A stretch of 64,000 bases of DNA from an uncultured Tolumonas sp. (GCF_963678185.1 NZ_OY782757.1:3614501-3678500), one strand, 5' to 3'. Shown: positions 1-9,282, counted from the first letter of the stretch. Notes: generated by a model not told the origin, from the letters alone. Numbers and translations are program-made.

Positions 1-2
1 CG

Positions 3-50
3 CTGGAAGTGAATAGCTCCTTGCAAGATACTATTCTGCAAATTCGTTAA
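3..50 (+). CDS. flgE: C-terminal end of a flagellar hook-type protein (probable FlgE), partial
   Basis: Only the last 15 codons and the stop lie in the window. The peptide ends in ...SSLQDTILQIR, which fits the C-terminal coiled-coil tail of the hook/rod protein family, where a short amphipathic segment ends near an I/L-x-I/L-R. Its place directly before flgF makes flgE the obvious candidate, since flgE-flgF-flgG is the usual order. The call rests on position more than on the short sequence. The gene is cut by the window edge, not truncated in the genome as far as can be seen. Confidence 0.55.
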   Translation: MEVNSSLQDTILQIR

Positions 51-63
51 TAGCTTTGTATTA

Positions 64-100
64 AACCGCAATCAGACATTTTTGGTTGCGGCTTTCTTAT
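64..100 (+). terminator. Possible intrinsic terminator after flgE
   Basis: CCGCAA (66-71) can pair with TTGCGG (86-91) across a 14-nt loop, followed by CTTTCTTATTT. The stem is short (6 bp) and the T-run is interrupted, so it is a weak terminator at best. A separate promoter just downstream makes a break here plausible. Confidence 0.4.
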
Positions 101-144
101 TTATCTTTTCTTAATTGTCATATCTATTTTCCTTTTCTTACATT

Positions 145-162
145 CTGGTATCTAAATTGCTT
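145..162 (+). promoter_or_regulatory. Candidate sigma-54 promoter for the flgF operon
   Basis: The sequence CTGGTATCTAAATTGCTT has GG (147-148) and GC (159-160) exactly 10 bp apart, the defining -24/-12 spacing of RpoN promoters, and the -12 part TTGCT fits the consensus. It ends about 36 bp before the flgF start. Sigma-54 control of rod and hook genes is established for polar flagella of Vibrio and Aeromonas. Here it is read from the pattern only. Confidence 0.6.
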
Positions 163-197
163 AATGATGATTAAGTCAGCGATTTGACGGAGACATC

Positions 198-944
198 ATG
201 GATAAGCTGCTTTATATCGCCATGTCAGGCGCCAAAGAGAACCTAAATAGCCTTGCTGTTCGCAGCAATAACTTGGCAAATGCCAATACGTTGGGTTTTA
301 AAGCCGATTTTGAAGAAGCTCGAGCCATGCAAGCATATGGCGATGGTTTACCGAGTCGTGTTTTTTCTTTGGCTGAACGACCAGGGCAAAGTTTTCAACA
401 CGGCAGTTTGCAAACCACCGGACGTGAACTTGATGTTGCTATTCAAGGCGACGGTTGGCTGACAGTTCAGGACAAAGACGGCAAAGAAGCCTATACCCGC
501 AATGGTAGTTTGCAGGTGTCTCCATTAGGGGTGCTGCAAACATCGAATGGATTGAATGTCCTTGATACTACTGGACAGCCGATCACATTGCCGATGCCAC
601 TGGAAAAAATACAGATCACTGAAGACGGCACTATTAACGCCCGTTTACAAGGTGCAGAGCCTGCGGCAGTAGAAAATTTACAGCAGATAAAACTGGTTAA
701 CCCAACTAATAAAAACATGACAAAAGGCGAGGATGGATTGTTTCGTCGTATTGATGGAGCTACTGAATCCGCAGCTACAAATGTACGTTTAGCCAGTGGG
801 GCGCTTGAAAATAGTAACGTCAACGTAGTTGAAGAATTAACGAACTTAATCAAATTGCAACGGCAGTTTGAAACGCAGATCAAGATGATGTCTACGGCTG
901 AAAAAAACGATGAAAGCCAGAATCAATTATTGAAGCTCGGATAA
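198..944 (+). CDS. flgF: Flagellar basal-body rod protein FlgF
   Basis: FlgF is one of the proximal rod proteins that link the MS ring to the distal rod. The 248-residue product has the N-terminal rod motif with the typical ANSNTLGFKA-like stretch (here NLANANTLGFKAD, about residues 26-38), the central TRNG(S)L motif (near residue 100) and the C-terminal heptad region ending in an L-x-K-L-x-R-Q-F-E-T-Q pattern. Length is normal for FlgF and the N-terminus MDKLLYIAMSGAKEN is characteristic. The Shine-Dalgarno ACGGAGA precedes the ATG. It is the first gene of a seven-gene run flgF-L with gaps of a few to about 17 bases. Confidence 0.95.
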   Translation: MDKLLYIAMSGAKENLNSLAVRSNNLANANTLGFKADFEEARAMQAYGDGLPSRVFSLAERPGQSFQHGSLQTTGRELDVAIQGDGWLTVQDKDGKEAYTRNGSLQVSPLGVLQTSNGLNVLDTTGQPITLPMPLEKIQITEDGTINARLQGAEPAAVENLQQIKLVNPTNKNMTKGEDGLFRRIDGATESAATNVRLASGALENSNVNVVEELTNLIKLQRQFETQIKMMSTAEKNDESQNQLLKLG

Positions 945-961
945 GCATTAAGGAGTAAACC

Positions 962-1750
962 ATGATTCCTGCACTTTGGATCAGCAAAACCGGGCTGGAT
1001 GCTCAGCAAACGAATATATCGCAAATCTCTAATAACTTAGCGAATGCTTCTACGGTTGGTTATAAAAAGGGTCGCGCGATTTTTGAAGATTTGTTGTATC
1101 AGAATGTCAATCAACCCGGTGGACAATCATCGGCTAACTCAACGCTGCCATCAGGCCTGATGATTGGCGCCGGTTCAAAAGTTGTCGCCACACAGAAAAC
1201 GTTCACTCAGGGGAGTGTGCAAACTACCGATAACTCTCTGGATGTGATGGTCAACGGGCGTGGTTTTTTTGAAGTGCAGCTTCCTGATGGTACGACCGCT
1301 TATACGCGCAATGGTCAGTTTACTTTGAACTCGGAAGGCACGCTGGTTACAACGGGTGAAGGATATACAGTACAACCAGAAATTCAGATGCCAGCGGGAA
1401 CACAAAGTATCACCATCGGTTCTGACGGCCAGGTTTCTGTTCAGATCACCGGGCAATCAGCATCACAGACTGTCGGACAATTGACGGTAACCGATTTTGC
1501 GAACCCTGTTGGGTTGCAACCGATGGGTGAAAACCTCTATCTGGCCACGCAAGGCAGTGGCGACCCGATTCAGGGGATCGCTGGCACAGATGGTATGGGG
1601 ACGATCAAACAAGGCATGCTGGAAGCATCAAACGTAAATGCGACAGAAGAATTAGTTAATTTGATCCAGGCACAACGTGTGTATGAGATGAATTCAAAAG
1701 TCATCTCAAGTGTGGATCAGATGTTGCAAAACGTAACCCAACAGTTGTAA
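962..1750 (+). CDS. flgG: Flagellar basal-body distal rod protein FlgG
   Basis: FlgG builds the distal rod. The 262-residue product begins MIPALWISKTGLDAQQTNIS, very close to the family start, carries NLANASTVGYKKGRA near residue 30, the TRNGQF motif near residue 117, and ends in the conserved VNLIQAQRVYEMNSKVI and DQMLQNVTQQL helices that polymerise in the rod core. Length matches the usual 260-262. AAGGAG lies 6 bases before the ATG, 17 bases after flgF. It differs from FlgF by lacking the extra internal segment and by its conserved C-terminus. Confidence 0.97.
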   Translation: MIPALWISKTGLDAQQTNISQISNNLANASTVGYKKGRAIFEDLLYQNVNQPGGQSSANSTLPSGLMIGAGSKVVATQKTFTQGSVQTTDNSLDVMVNGRGFFEVQLPDGTTAYTRNGQFTLNSEGTLVTTGEGYTVQPEIQMPAGTQSITIGSDGQVSVQITGQSASQTVGQLTVTDFANPVGLQPMGENLYLATQGSGDPIQGIAGTDGMGTIKQGMLEASNVNATEELVNLIQAQRVYEMNSKVISSVDQMLQNVTQQL

Positions 1751-1759
1751 GAGGTGGTT

Positions 1760-2437
1760 ATGCGTAATCGTGCATTAATATTGGTTTGTCTCTGTTCTTT
1801 AGCTGCTTGCACATCGTTGCCAAACAGCCCTAAGCCGAATGACCCTGATTTTTCACCGGTCGAGCCAGAAGATTATCAGGCCAATATGAAACCGAACGGT
1901 TCCATTTTTAATCAGGGTGCGGTGAACAGTATTTATTCTGATATCAAGGCACATCGCATTGGCGACATCATCACAGTTGAGTTGTCTGAATCAACTTCCG
2001 CCAGTAAAGGTGCGTCCAATCAGCAATCAAAAGACTCCAGTCTTGGGTTAGATGCGTTAAAACTGGGTGGTGATAAGGTCACTTTAAATGGTTATGACAC
2101 GTCTGCCAGTATGGGGGCGAATAATAGTTTTAAAGGGCAAGCTAAAGCCGGCCAAAGTAATAGTTTAAAAGGCAATATTTCCGTCAGCGTCATCCGTGTA
2201 TTACCCAATGGCAATTTAGCTGTGCGCGGAGAAAAATGGCTGATGTTAAATGAAGGCAACGAATATATCCGTATCACCGGTTTAGTTCGTTCAGAAGATG
2301 TGAATGCCGATAACACGGTTTCATCGCAGCGTGTTGCTAATGCCCGTATTCAATACAGCGGCACCGGTGATTTTGCCAATACACAAGAACGCGGTTGGTT
2401 GTCTAAATTCTTCAACGGCCCTTACAGCCCTTTCTAG
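1760..2437 (+). CDS. flgH: Flagellar L-ring lipoprotein FlgH
   Basis: FlgH forms the outer-membrane L ring, the bushing through which the rod turns. From the ATG at 1760 the 225-residue product has a lipoprotein signal with lipobox LAAC (Cys about residue 16), then a Pro-rich linker and the conserved YSDIKAHRIGDIITVELSE segment. An in-frame GTG at 1754 is possible, but GAGGTGG overlaps it and sits upstream of 1760, so I prefer the ATG. Ends LSKFFNGPYSPF, typical of the family. The next gene starts 9 bases later. Confidence 0.95.
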   Translation: MRNRALILVCLCSLAACTSLPNSPKPNDPDFSPVEPEDYQANMKPNGSIFNQGAVNSIYSDIKAHRIGDIITVELSESTSASKGASNQQSKDSSLGLDALKLGGDKVTLNGYDTSASMGANNSFKGQAKAGQSNSLKGNISVSVIRVLPNGNLAVRGEKWLMLNEGNEYIRITGLVRSEDVNADNTVSSQRVANARIQYSGTGDFANTQERGWLSKFFNGPYSPF

Positions 2438-2446
2438 GAGTTGGAT

Positions 2447-3547
2447 ATGAAAATTACCTTGAGAGTGCTGTTGGCGAGTTTAATTTGCAGCTTAATATTT
2501 CCGGTGCAGGCCGCACGTATTAAAGATATTGCCAGCGTGCAGGGTGTTCGTAAAAACCAACTGATTGGTTATGGTCTGGTTGTTGGTTTGCCTGGTACTG
2601 GTGAAAAGAGTAATGCTTTTACCGAACAAACGTTCAGAACAATGTTGAATAACTTCGGGATTAAAGTTCCTGATAGTGTAAAACCAAAAATTAAAGACGT
2701 TGCGCCAGTAGCTGTGCATGCGGATCTCCCTGCATTTTCAAAGCCTGGTCAAACTATTGACGTCACTGTGTCAGCGATTGGTGAAGCCAAGAGTTTACGC
2801 GGTGGTACATTGATCCAGACTTTCCTGAAAGGGGTTGATGGACAAGTTTATGCGTTAGCACAAGGTAGTCTGGTGGTTGGTGGTTTAGGTGCTGAAGGTG
2901 CCGATGGTTCCAAAGTCGTCATTAATACGCCAACCGTCGGGCGCATTCCTAATGGCGCGACTGTTGAACGGGAAGTGCCCAATTCATTTGCACAAGGTGA
3001 CTTGATCACGTTTGATTTGAATCGTCCCGATTTTACCTCGGCCAAACGTCTGGCTGATGTTGTGAACGGATTAGTTGGTAAAAACACCGCACAGGCAATT
3101 GATGCGACCTCTGTACAGGTTTATGCGCCTCGTGATCCCGGTCAGCGAGTTTCCTATTTGGCTACACTGGAAAACTTGGAGGTTGATCCGGCTGATGAAG
3201 CGGCCAAAATTATTGTTAATTCCCGCACCGGTACGATAGTTATTGGCAGTCAAGTTAAGCTGAAACCTGCCGCTATTACTCATGGTGGATTAACCGTCAC
3301 AATTAAAGAAAACCCGACCGTATCTCAACCTAATGCATTTTCGAACGGCCAAACCGCTGTTACACCTAATTCTTCTATTACGGTACAACAGCAAAACAGT
3401 CGGATGTTTAAACTGGATACGGGCAATTCTCTGGATGATCTGGTGAAAGCGGTCAATATGGTCGGCGTAGCACCAGGGGATCTGATGGCTATATTGGAAG
3501 CACTACAACAAGCGGGTGCAATTCAAGGCCAACTGGAAATCCTGTAG
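2447..3547 (+). CDS. flgI: Flagellar P-ring protein FlgI
   Basis: FlgI forms the periplasmic P ring around the rod. The 366-residue product has a cleavable signal (hydrophobic to PVQAA, residues 1-23) and the family hallmark [20 protein letters not shown]...LVVGLPGTG right after it. The C-terminus, [31 protein letters not shown], is diagnostic. A TTG at 2441 is also in frame, but AGGAG at 2436-2440 is well spaced for the ATG at 2447. Length is normal. Confidence 0.96.
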   Translation: MKITLRVLLASLICSLIFPVQAARIKDIASVQGVRKNQLIGYGLVVGLPGTGEKSNAFTEQTFRTMLNNFGIKVPDSVKPKIKDVAPVAVHADLPAFSKPGQTIDVTVSAIGEAKSLRGGTLIQTFLKGVDGQVYALAQGSLVVGGLGAEGADGSKVVINTPTVGRIPNGATVEREVPNSFAQGDLITFDLNRPDFTSAKRLADVVNGLVGKNTAQAIDATSVQVYAPRDPGQRVSYLATLENLEVDPADEAAKIIVNSRTGTIVIGSQVKLKPAAITHGGLTVTIKENPTVSQPNAFSNGQTAVTPNSSITVQQQNSRMFKLDTGNSLDDLVKAVNMVGVAPGDLMAILEALQQAGAIQGQLEIL

Positions 3548-3559
3548 TAGAGGTGGTGT

Positions 3560-4612
3560 ATGGATAAATTAATGAGTCAGGGGTTAGCCGGTGATATCCG
3601 AAATCTGGATCAGCTTCGTCAGATGGGTATCAAAAAAGAAGGTGCCACCTCAACATCCTCTACGGAAGGTCAACAACAAGCGTTACAAGCGGCTGCTCGC
3701 CAATTTGAAGCCATATTTACTCAAATGTGGATGAAGAGTATGCGGGAAGCCAATAGCGAATTACAAGATAAAGACAGCCCGTTTAACAGCAGTGATACAC
3801 AATTTTATCAAGGGATGATGGATGATCAGCTAGCGGCAAATGTTGCCTCAGGCGGAAGAGGTTCACTTGCCGATTTAATTGTTAAACAGCTGTCTCCGGC
3901 GAAAAAACAGTCAGTGGCAAATACTGATGCGGCAAATCATACTTTAAATATGCCAACCGACCATGCCGCTGTGATGCGCCGTTTTGCTCAGGCTGACAAC
4001 TCTACCGCTAATAATTCGAATGTTCCGGCGGGAGTTTTAGCTGCAGAGAAATTTGTTTCGCAAAATCAGGCATATAAATTGCCTGTAAGTAATTCAATAG
4101 CAACATCAGGTGATAGCGATTCTGATCAACAAACTCGTTTTGTTCGTCAGTTAATGCCGGCCGCGAAGATGGTTGCCAGCAAAATGGGCTTATCACCCGT
4201 TGCACTGATTGCGCAGGCTGCGTTAGAAACTGGCTGGGGAAAACATATGATGTCGTCAGGTAACTCATCCAGTAATAACTTATTTGGTGTGAAGGCTGGT
4301 AACAGTTGGCAAGGTCAGAAAGTTTCAGCTAATAGTATGGAACATGTACAAGGGCAAGCGGTTGTACAACGTTCAACATTTCGCTCATATACATCAATTG
4401 TTCAAAGTATGCAGGATTATGCCAATTTGATTACCGGTTCAGATCGATATCAGCAAGCAAGAGCGGTTGCTCATGATCCTGAAGCTTATTTTGATGAGCT
4501 TCAGGCTGCGGGATATGCGACAGATCCTGATTATGCTAAAAAATTAAAAGGTGTATTACGTAGTGATGCGCTTCAGTCTGTTTATAACCATTCAGAACAG
4601 CAGGAGATGTAA
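3560..4612 (+). CDS. flgJ: Flagellar rod assembly protein and peptidoglycan hydrolase FlgJ
   Basis: FlgJ caps the growing rod and opens the peptidoglycan for it. The 350-residue product has the N-terminal rod-binding domain (about residues 35-115, with QFEAIFTQMWMKSMREAN and the SSDTQFYQGMMDDQLA stretch), a variable linker, and a C-terminal glucosaminidase/muramidase domain (GH73 type, about 190-345). The Glu of AALETGWGKH near residue 220 is the expected catalytic acid, and NNLFGVKAG follows as in the family. It is therefore the dual-domain gammaproteobacterial form, not the short rod-cap-only version. Shine-Dalgarno AGAGGTGG. Confidence 0.95.
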   Translation: MDKLMSQGLAGDIRNLDQLRQMGIKKEGATSTSSTEGQQQALQAAARQFEAIFTQMWMKSMREANSELQDKDSPFNSSDTQFYQGMMDDQLAANVASGGRGSLADLIVKQLSPAKKQSVANTDAANHTLNMPTDHAAVMRRFAQADNSTANNSNVPAGVLAAEKFVSQNQAYKLPVSNSIATSGDSDSDQQTRFVRQLMPAAKMVASKMGLSPVALIAQAALETGWGKHMMSSGNSSSNNLFGVKAGNSWQGQKVSANSMEHVQGQAVVQRSTFRSYTSIVQSMQDYANLITGSDRYQQARAVAHDPEAYFDELQAAGYATDPDYAKKLKGVLRSDALQSVYNHSEQQEM

Positions 4613-4615
4613 CAT

Positions 4616-6595
4616 ATGGCCTCTGATCTGCTGTCAATAGGCGCGTCAGGTGTTCTGGCTCAGCAAAAGATGCTGTCAACAACGAGTAATAATATCTCGA
4701 ATGTCAGTACTGCTGGTTATGTTCGTCAAAGTACAGTGTTAACAACAAACACAAGCGGATTAGGTGTTGGTGATAGCACTACTCGTCGTCTGTATAGTAC
4801 ATATGCGCAGTCTCAAGTCTGGACTGATACATCGGCATATAAAAAAGCGCAGACGTCATATGACGTATTATCACAGCTTGATACTTATCTGAGTAATACC
4901 TCTACAGGATTATCAGATACAATTAACAATGTCTTTTCTACGTTACAGTCAGCTAATAGTACGCCGAATAGTGCCACTTCACGCCAGTTAATGCTGACGA
5001 GTTTATCTTCTACAACGAATACCATGAGTTCAGTTTCGAGTGAACTATCATCGTTATATGGGACTGTGAATAGTAACATTTCATCGTCAGTCGATGATGT
5101 AAATTCAATGTTGACCTCTATTTCCGATTTAAACGCTCAAATATTAAAATCACCTGTCTCAGATGATGACGGTACTCGCGCTAATTTATTGGATCAACGA
5201 GATCAGTTGATCACCTCATTATCTGAGAAGCTCGATATAAAAGCGCTGCCGCAAGATAATGGGACGACACAAGTTAATCTGATTTCAGGAGAACCCCTTG
5301 TTCTCCCTGGAACTTCTGGCGCTGCAACTCTCTCAGTTGTGAATGGCGATCCAAATGCTAAAGCAACATCTTTACAGCTACAATTAGGTAAAGTCACGAT
5401 AGGGTTATCTAATGGTGCATTAGGTGGCACGATAGGTGGCTATTTTTCAGCGCGCGATACTATTGAAGATGCACAAAAACAAGTTGGACAGCTGTCTCTT
5501 GCGTTCAGTGATGCAATGAATACCCAAAACAAATTGGGGATGACGCTGAATAATAAGGTCGGTGGCGATATATACTCTATACCCACTATCAATGGACTAG
5601 CATATAGCGGAACTAGTAGCACGGCATCGGTAACAGCATCTGTTGCTGCTGGTTCGGGTAGCAATTTAACGCCAAATGATTTTGAAGTTTCATACTCTTC
5701 CTCATCCGGTTTATCGATATATCTCATAGATGGTGATAAAAAAAGCTCAGTCTATTCAGATAGTGCTTTTTCAGGAACAGGAGCTGTAGATTTATCGAGT
5801 TACGGATTGAATTTTAATCTTTCTTCATTAAGCAATGGTGATAAGTTTTTAGTGCAGCCGACGCTTAATGCTGCCACTTCCACTAAATTAAATACTATTT
5901 CGCAAGAAGATCTGGCACTGGCATCTCCCTTAAAAGTGTCTGCATCCGCAAATAATTACGGAACAGCAACTATTGCTCTTAATTCAATCTCTAACACTAA
6001 TTCGATTGACACGACTACCACACCACCAACGATAGATCCTAATGCGCCAAGTAAGGTTGTCATTAATGATAGCGGTGACTATGAAATATATAATTCGTCT
6101 TCAGCATCACCGATAGCCACGTTGACCAGCGGCTCTAATATTATGGCCGCAATCTATGGTGCAGGTGCTACATCATATCCAGGATTCGAAGTTTCTATTT
6201 CTGGTACTGTGAAACCAGGTGATACATTTACGATTGGTTTCAACGCAGATGGTTTTTCTGATAATACGAATGGGCTAGCATTTGCTAATTTGAAAAACAA
6301 AGACTTAGTCCGTAATGGCACAAGCCAATCCAGTGATAATAAACTCACATTTAATGAAGCATATAACTCAACAGTCTCATCTGTGGGTTCAACCGTGAGT
6401 TCATTAAAAACATTATCGGCAGCAGCAGATGCAAAACTAACTCAAAGCCAAAGTGTTTATGAAAGTGTGGCTGGAGTAAACTTGGATGAAGAGGCTGCTA
6501 ACTTAATTCGCTATCAACAAGCTTATGCTGCATCAGCAAAAGTCATCACAGCGGCAAAAGAAACTTTTGACACATTATTAGGTGCGGTGGGGTAA
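4616..6595 (+). CDS. flgK: Flagellar hook-filament junction protein 1 FlgK (HAP1)
   Basis: FlgK is the first of two adaptor proteins between hook and filament. The 659-residue product starts with the D0-type helix (LLSIGASGVLAQQKMLSTTSNNISNVSTAGYVRQ) and ends with the paired D0 helix SVAGVNLDEEAANLIRYQQAYAASAKVI...FDTLLGAVG, both diagnostic. The middle third is Ser/Thr-rich and low in charge, like other surface-exposed FlgK domains. It is longer than the roughly 550-residue enterobacterial protein, within the range of marine and aeromonad FlgK. Starts 4 bases after flgJ. Confidence 0.95.
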   Translation: MASDLLSIGASGVLAQQKMLSTTSNNISNVSTAGYVRQSTVLTTNTSGLGVGDSTTRRLYSTYAQSQVWTDTSAYKKAQTSYDVLSQLDTYLSNTSTGLSDTINNVFSTLQSANSTPNSATSRQLMLTSLSSTTNTMSSVSSELSSLYGTVNSNISSSVDDVNSMLTSISDLNAQILKSPVSDDDGTRANLLDQRDQLITSLSEKLDIKALPQDNGTTQVNLISGEPLVLPGTSGAATLSVVNGDPNAKATSLQLQLGKVTIGLSNGALGGTIGGYFSARDTIEDAQKQVGQLSLAFSDAMNTQNKLGMTLNNKVGGDIYSIPTINGLAYSGTSSTASVTASVAAGSGSNLTPNDFEVSYSSSSGLSIYLIDGDKKSSVYSDSAFSGTGAVDLSSYGLNFNLSSLSNGDKFLVQPTLNAATSTKLNTISQEDLALASPLKVSASANNYGTATIALNSISNTNSIDTTTTPPTIDPNAPSKVVINDSGDYEIYNSSSASPIATLTSGSNIMAAIYGAGATSYPGFEVSISGTVKPGDTFTIGFNADGFSDNTNGLAFANLKNKDLVRNGTSQSSDNKLTFNEAYNSTVSSVGSTVSSLKTLSAAADAKLTQSQSVYESVAGVNLDEEAANLIRYQQAYAASAKVITAAKETFDTLLGAVG

Positions 6596-6601
6596 TACAT
6601 T

Positions 6602-7810
6602 ATGCGTGTGACAACGAATATGAGTTATCAAACCAAAGTTAGATCAATTCAAAGCGCATCAGAGCGTTTGGATAAGGCTAATTTACAAATGACAACTGGC
6701 GATAAGTTCTCTACATCAGGAGAGAATGTTTCTGGTATGTCACAAAAAATGGCACTATCAACCAAAATTGCAAGCTATCAACAATATGCTACGAATAGTA
6801 GTGTTTTAGATAGTAATCTAACTCTGGAAGGTACAGCGTTAGACTCAATTACAACAACATTACAAAGTGCATATACATTAGTTCAACGGGCTAATAATGA
6901 TTCATTATCCGACGATGATAAAACATCAATTGGTAATCAGTTAGAAGAATTACAAACTCAACTGTATGATTTGATGAATTCAAAAAATTCTGATGGAGAA
7001 TACATATTTTCTGGTAGCCAAAGTCAGACGCAACCTTTTACTAAAGGCAGTAATGGCATATATGTCTATAATGGTGATGCAACCCAAAAGCTAATGCAAG
7101 TATCAGATAATGATCAAATAGCTAGCAATGATTCAGGGCAAAGTGTTTTTCAACAAGTCGCAACAAGAAGAACGGTATCGACTAGTGATTCTGCATTAAC
7201 GCTAGATATATCATCTCAATCACAATTTGATACCTATTATAAAAATAATTATGACCCGACATCATCAGGTAATAATGATATTACCTTGTCCACCACAGCA
7301 GGATCGCCGAATCAATATACTATAACTGATAGTCAAGGTCACACCCAATCTGGGGAGTATATTGCAAATGAAGCTATTGTTTTTAATGGGATATCATTAA
7401 AATCAAGTGTGGCAGCTGGCGCTGCTGCCCAGGTTTTCTCATTAGACAAACCTAAAAATGATAACATCCTAAATACTATGGGTTCATTAATTAATGCACT
7501 GAAAGATCCATCATCTAAAACAAAGAGTCAAATGAGTGATCTTTTGGCTGATACAGAAGAGCATATTAACAATACTCTAGACAAAGTGAATGTAACTTCA
7601 GGTGCAGTTGGTGGGCGGCAATCGAGTTTGGAACAAATACTATCCTCTAACACAACACTAAATAGTATAGCAACCTCTGCGAAAGCTAATGCATCTGAAA
7701 TTGACATATACGAAGCCGTAAGTAATGTATCTAAGGAACAAAATGCGCTCACGGTTGCACAGAAAGCATTTACTCAGATCAGTCAATCGACATTGTTTGA
7801 CTATATATAA
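6602..7810 (+). CDS. flgL: Flagellar hook-filament junction protein 3 FlgL (HAP3)
   Basis: FlgL is the second junction protein, the seat of the first flagellin ring. The 402-residue product shows a flagellin-like N-terminus (MRVTTNMSYQTKVRSIQSASERLDKANLQMTTG) and C-terminus (ANASEIDIYEAVSNVSKEQNALTVAQKAFTQIS...LFDYI). The conserved GEYIFSGSQSQTQPF lies near residue 136. Base composition is more AT-rich than flgF-I. It closes the operon and a strong terminator follows. Confidence 0.94.
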   Translation: MRVTTNMSYQTKVRSIQSASERLDKANLQMTTGDKFSTSGENVSGMSQKMALSTKIASYQQYATNSSVLDSNLTLEGTALDSITTTLQSAYTLVQRANNDSLSDDDKTSIGNQLEELQTQLYDLMNSKNSDGEYIFSGSQSQTQPFTKGSNGIYVYNGDATQKLMQVSDNDQIASNDSGQSVFQQVATRRTVSTSDSALTLDISSQSQFDTYYKNNYDPTSSGNNDITLSTTAGSPNQYTITDSQGHTQSGEYIANEAIVFNGISLKSSVAAGAAAQVFSLDKPKNDNILNTMGSLINALKDPSSKTKSQMSDLLADTEEHINNTLDKVNVTSGAVGGRQSSLEQILSSNTTLNSIATSAKANASEIDIYEAVSNVSKEQNALTVAQKAFTQISQSTLFDYI

Positions 7811-7828
7811 TGTCTCGCTCCACATGTT

Positions 7829-7856
7829 AAGCCCTGCTAATGCAGGGCTTTTTTAT
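7829..7856 (+). terminator. Intrinsic terminator of the flg operon
   Basis: AAGCCCTGC (7829-7837) and GCAGGGCTT (7842-7850) form a perfect 9-bp stem with a TAAT loop, followed by TTTTTATT. This is a textbook Rho-independent terminator directly after flgL. Confidence 0.93.
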
Positions 7857-7925
7857 TAAAGAAATCAGAATATTCTCCGATACGATTAGTATGGTCGGTA
7901 ATCAGAAAAAAATTTAAAAAAATTC

Positions 7926-7952
7926 TAAAGATTTTTCTACTATTACCGATAA
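7926..7952 (+). promoter_or_regulatory. Sigma-28 (FliA) promoter of the first flagellin gene
   Basis: TAAA (7926-7929), 15 bp, then ACCGATAA (7945-7952): all but one base of the consensus TAAA-N15-GCCGATAA. The predicted transcript starts near 7960, giving a leader of about 60 nt before the flagellin ATG at 8021. Confidence 0.9.
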
Positions 7953-7961
7953 ATAAAGTAA

Positions 7962-7991
7962 GCAGGTTGCAATGAAAAATAATAAACCTGC
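7962..7991 (+). other. Hairpin at the start of the first flagellin leader
   Basis: GCAGGTT (7962-7968) and AACCTGC (7985-7991) form a perfect 7-bp stem right at the predicted 5' end of the mRNA. The stem covers an AGG that could serve as ribosome site for a 9-codon reading frame (ATG 7972, stop 7999-8001). A 5' stem may simply stabilise the message. Confidence 0.55.
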
Positions 7992-8020
7992 AAAATTATA
8001 GTGAAGCTTAGGAGAATATT

Positions 8021-8878
8021 ATGTCTTTATATATCAATACAAATGTGTCCTCATTAAATGCTCAGCGCAATATGTCAAATGCTAGCAAATCTCTGGATAC
8101 ATCATATTCACGTTTAGCATCTGGTTTACGAATCAACAGCGCTAAAGATGATGCTGCCGGCTTACAAATTTCTAACCGTTTGACTTCTCAAATCAACGGA
8201 TTAGATCAAGGTAATCGTAATGCAAATGATGGTATTTCCATGGCACAAACCGCTGAAGGTGCAATGGATGAAATCACTACCATGCTGCAACGTATTCGTA
8301 CTTTATCCCAACAATCAGCCAATAGTTCGAATAACACTGATGACCGTACAGCTATCCAAGCTGAAGTAAACCAGTTGTCGTCAGAAATTGATCGGGTATC
8401 CGGCGATAGCACTTTTGGTGGTAAAAAGATTCTTGATGGTTCATTTAGCGGCGATTTTCAAGTCGGTGCGGATGCAAATCAAAAAATATCATTTGCAATT
8501 TCTTTTGCATTAACTATCGATGGTATTGCGGGGTCTGACTCTACAATCTCTAGCTTTGCAAGTGCGAACGGCGGCATTGATGTATCAACAGCATCCGGTG
8601 CACAAAGCATTTTAGCCAATGTTGATAAAATGATTAAAGCTGTTGACTCTAAGCGTTCAGAATTGGGTGCTGTACAAAACCGATTAGATTCAACAATCCG
8701 AAATCAATCAAATATTTCTGAGAATGTGAGTGCTGCACGTTCCCGTATTCGTGATGCGGATTTTGCGACAGAAACAGCGAATATGACTAAACAGAATATT
8801 TTACAACAAGCCTCATCAACCGTATTGGCACAAGCTAACCAACGTCCACAAGCCGCATTGTCACTGTTAGGTGGTTAA
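8021..8878 (+). CDS. Flagellin, first copy
   Basis: Structural subunit of the polar flagellar filament, exported by the flagellar type III system. The 285-residue product has the complete N-terminal D0/D1 region (starting [18 protein letters not shown], with [18 protein letters not shown] near residue 34) and C-terminal D1/D0 region ([19 protein letters not shown]...LSLLGG). The central part (about 150-200) is short and Ser/Thr-rich, the usual place for O-linked pseudaminic acid in Aeromonas-type flagellins. About 15 residues differ from the second copy. AGGAGAAT precedes the ATG. It corresponds in position to flaA of the Aeromonas polar fla locus. Confidence 0.96.
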   Translation: MSLYINTNVSSLNAQRNMSNASKSLDTSYSRLASGLRINSAKDDAAGLQISNRLTSQINGLDQGNRNANDGISMAQTAEGAMDEITTMLQRIRTLSQQSANSSNNTDDRTAIQAEVNQLSSEIDRVSGDSTFGGKKILDGSFSGDFQVGADANQKISFAISFALTIDGIAGSDSTISSFASANGGIDVSTASGAQSILANVDKMIKAVDSKRSELGAVQNRLDSTIRNQSNISENVSAARSRIRDADFATETANMTKQNILQQASSTVLAQANQRPQAALSLLGG

Positions 8879-8887
8879 TAAAGAAAA

Positions 8888-8912
8888 CGGGGCGGTTGTT
8901 CAGGCCGCCCCG
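8888..8912 (+). terminator. GC-rich hairpin after the first flagellin
   Basis: CGGGGCGG (8888-8895) and CCGCCCCG (8905-8912) form a perfect 8-bp stem with a 9-nt loop, 9 bases after the stop. No T-run follows, so it may protect the 3' end of the mRNA or end transcription with help, rather than being a canonical terminator. Confidence 0.65.
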
Positions 8913-9224
8913 TAGTTGTTGAGAGATCAGAGGGGTATTCGGATTGCGTCACTGATCTTTCGGCAGATTTTACTCTGTTTATAGTATAGCCAGTACTTAT
9001 GAAGGCGTTCAAACTTCCTAAATACTGTGGTACATCTCCTGAGCATCAGCTCATTGGCCAGTTAATCTGGCCTTTTTTGTTGTGTCGATAAAATGACACT
9101 CCATCCTAGATTGAGCAATAGTCGTGCCAAAAAAACATTCAATATTTCATTGCTATTTTGTTGATGGCTTATTAAGCAGCGGCAATTATTGCCGAGTTTT
9201 TTTATAAAAAGGCAAATATTTACC
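8913..9224. other. Flagellin intergenic region without a gene
   Basis: No convincing reading frame is seen. The stretch holds a possible hairpin (AGATCAG at 8924-8930 with CTGATCT at 8952-8958) whose loop contains GGGGTATTCGGA, one copy of a 14-bp direct repeat, and otherwise AT-rich sequence leading to the promoter of the second flagellin. It may be what remains of a lost gene copy or its leader. Confidence 0.5.
8930..8943 (+). repeat. 14-bp direct repeat, copy 1
   Basis: GAGGGGTATTCGGA occurs here and, identically, at 9269-9282. Copy 1 lies just after the first flagellin's 3' hairpin; copy 2 lies in the predicted leader of the second flagellin. Confidence 0.85.
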
Positions 9225-9251
9225 TAAAGATATTTTTCTGCAAGCCGCTAA
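9225..9251 (+). promoter_or_regulatory. Sigma-28 (FliA) promoter of the second flagellin gene
   Basis: TAAA (9225-9228), exactly 15 bp, then GCCGCTAA (9244-9251), one mismatch from GCCGATAA. Transcription would start near 9260 and give an unusually long leader of about 174 nt before the ATG at 9434. Confidence 0.88.
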
Positions 9252-9268
9252 CTTAAGTGAAGCAAATC

Positions 9269-9282
9269 GAGGGGTATTCGGA
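9269..9282 (+). repeat. 14-bp direct repeat, copy 2
   Basis: Identical to the copy at 8930-8943. Here it sits about 10 nt into the predicted flagellin leader, again in the loop of a possible (weak, 5-bp) hairpin, GCAAA 9262-9266 with TTTGC 9292-9296. Confidence 0.85.
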
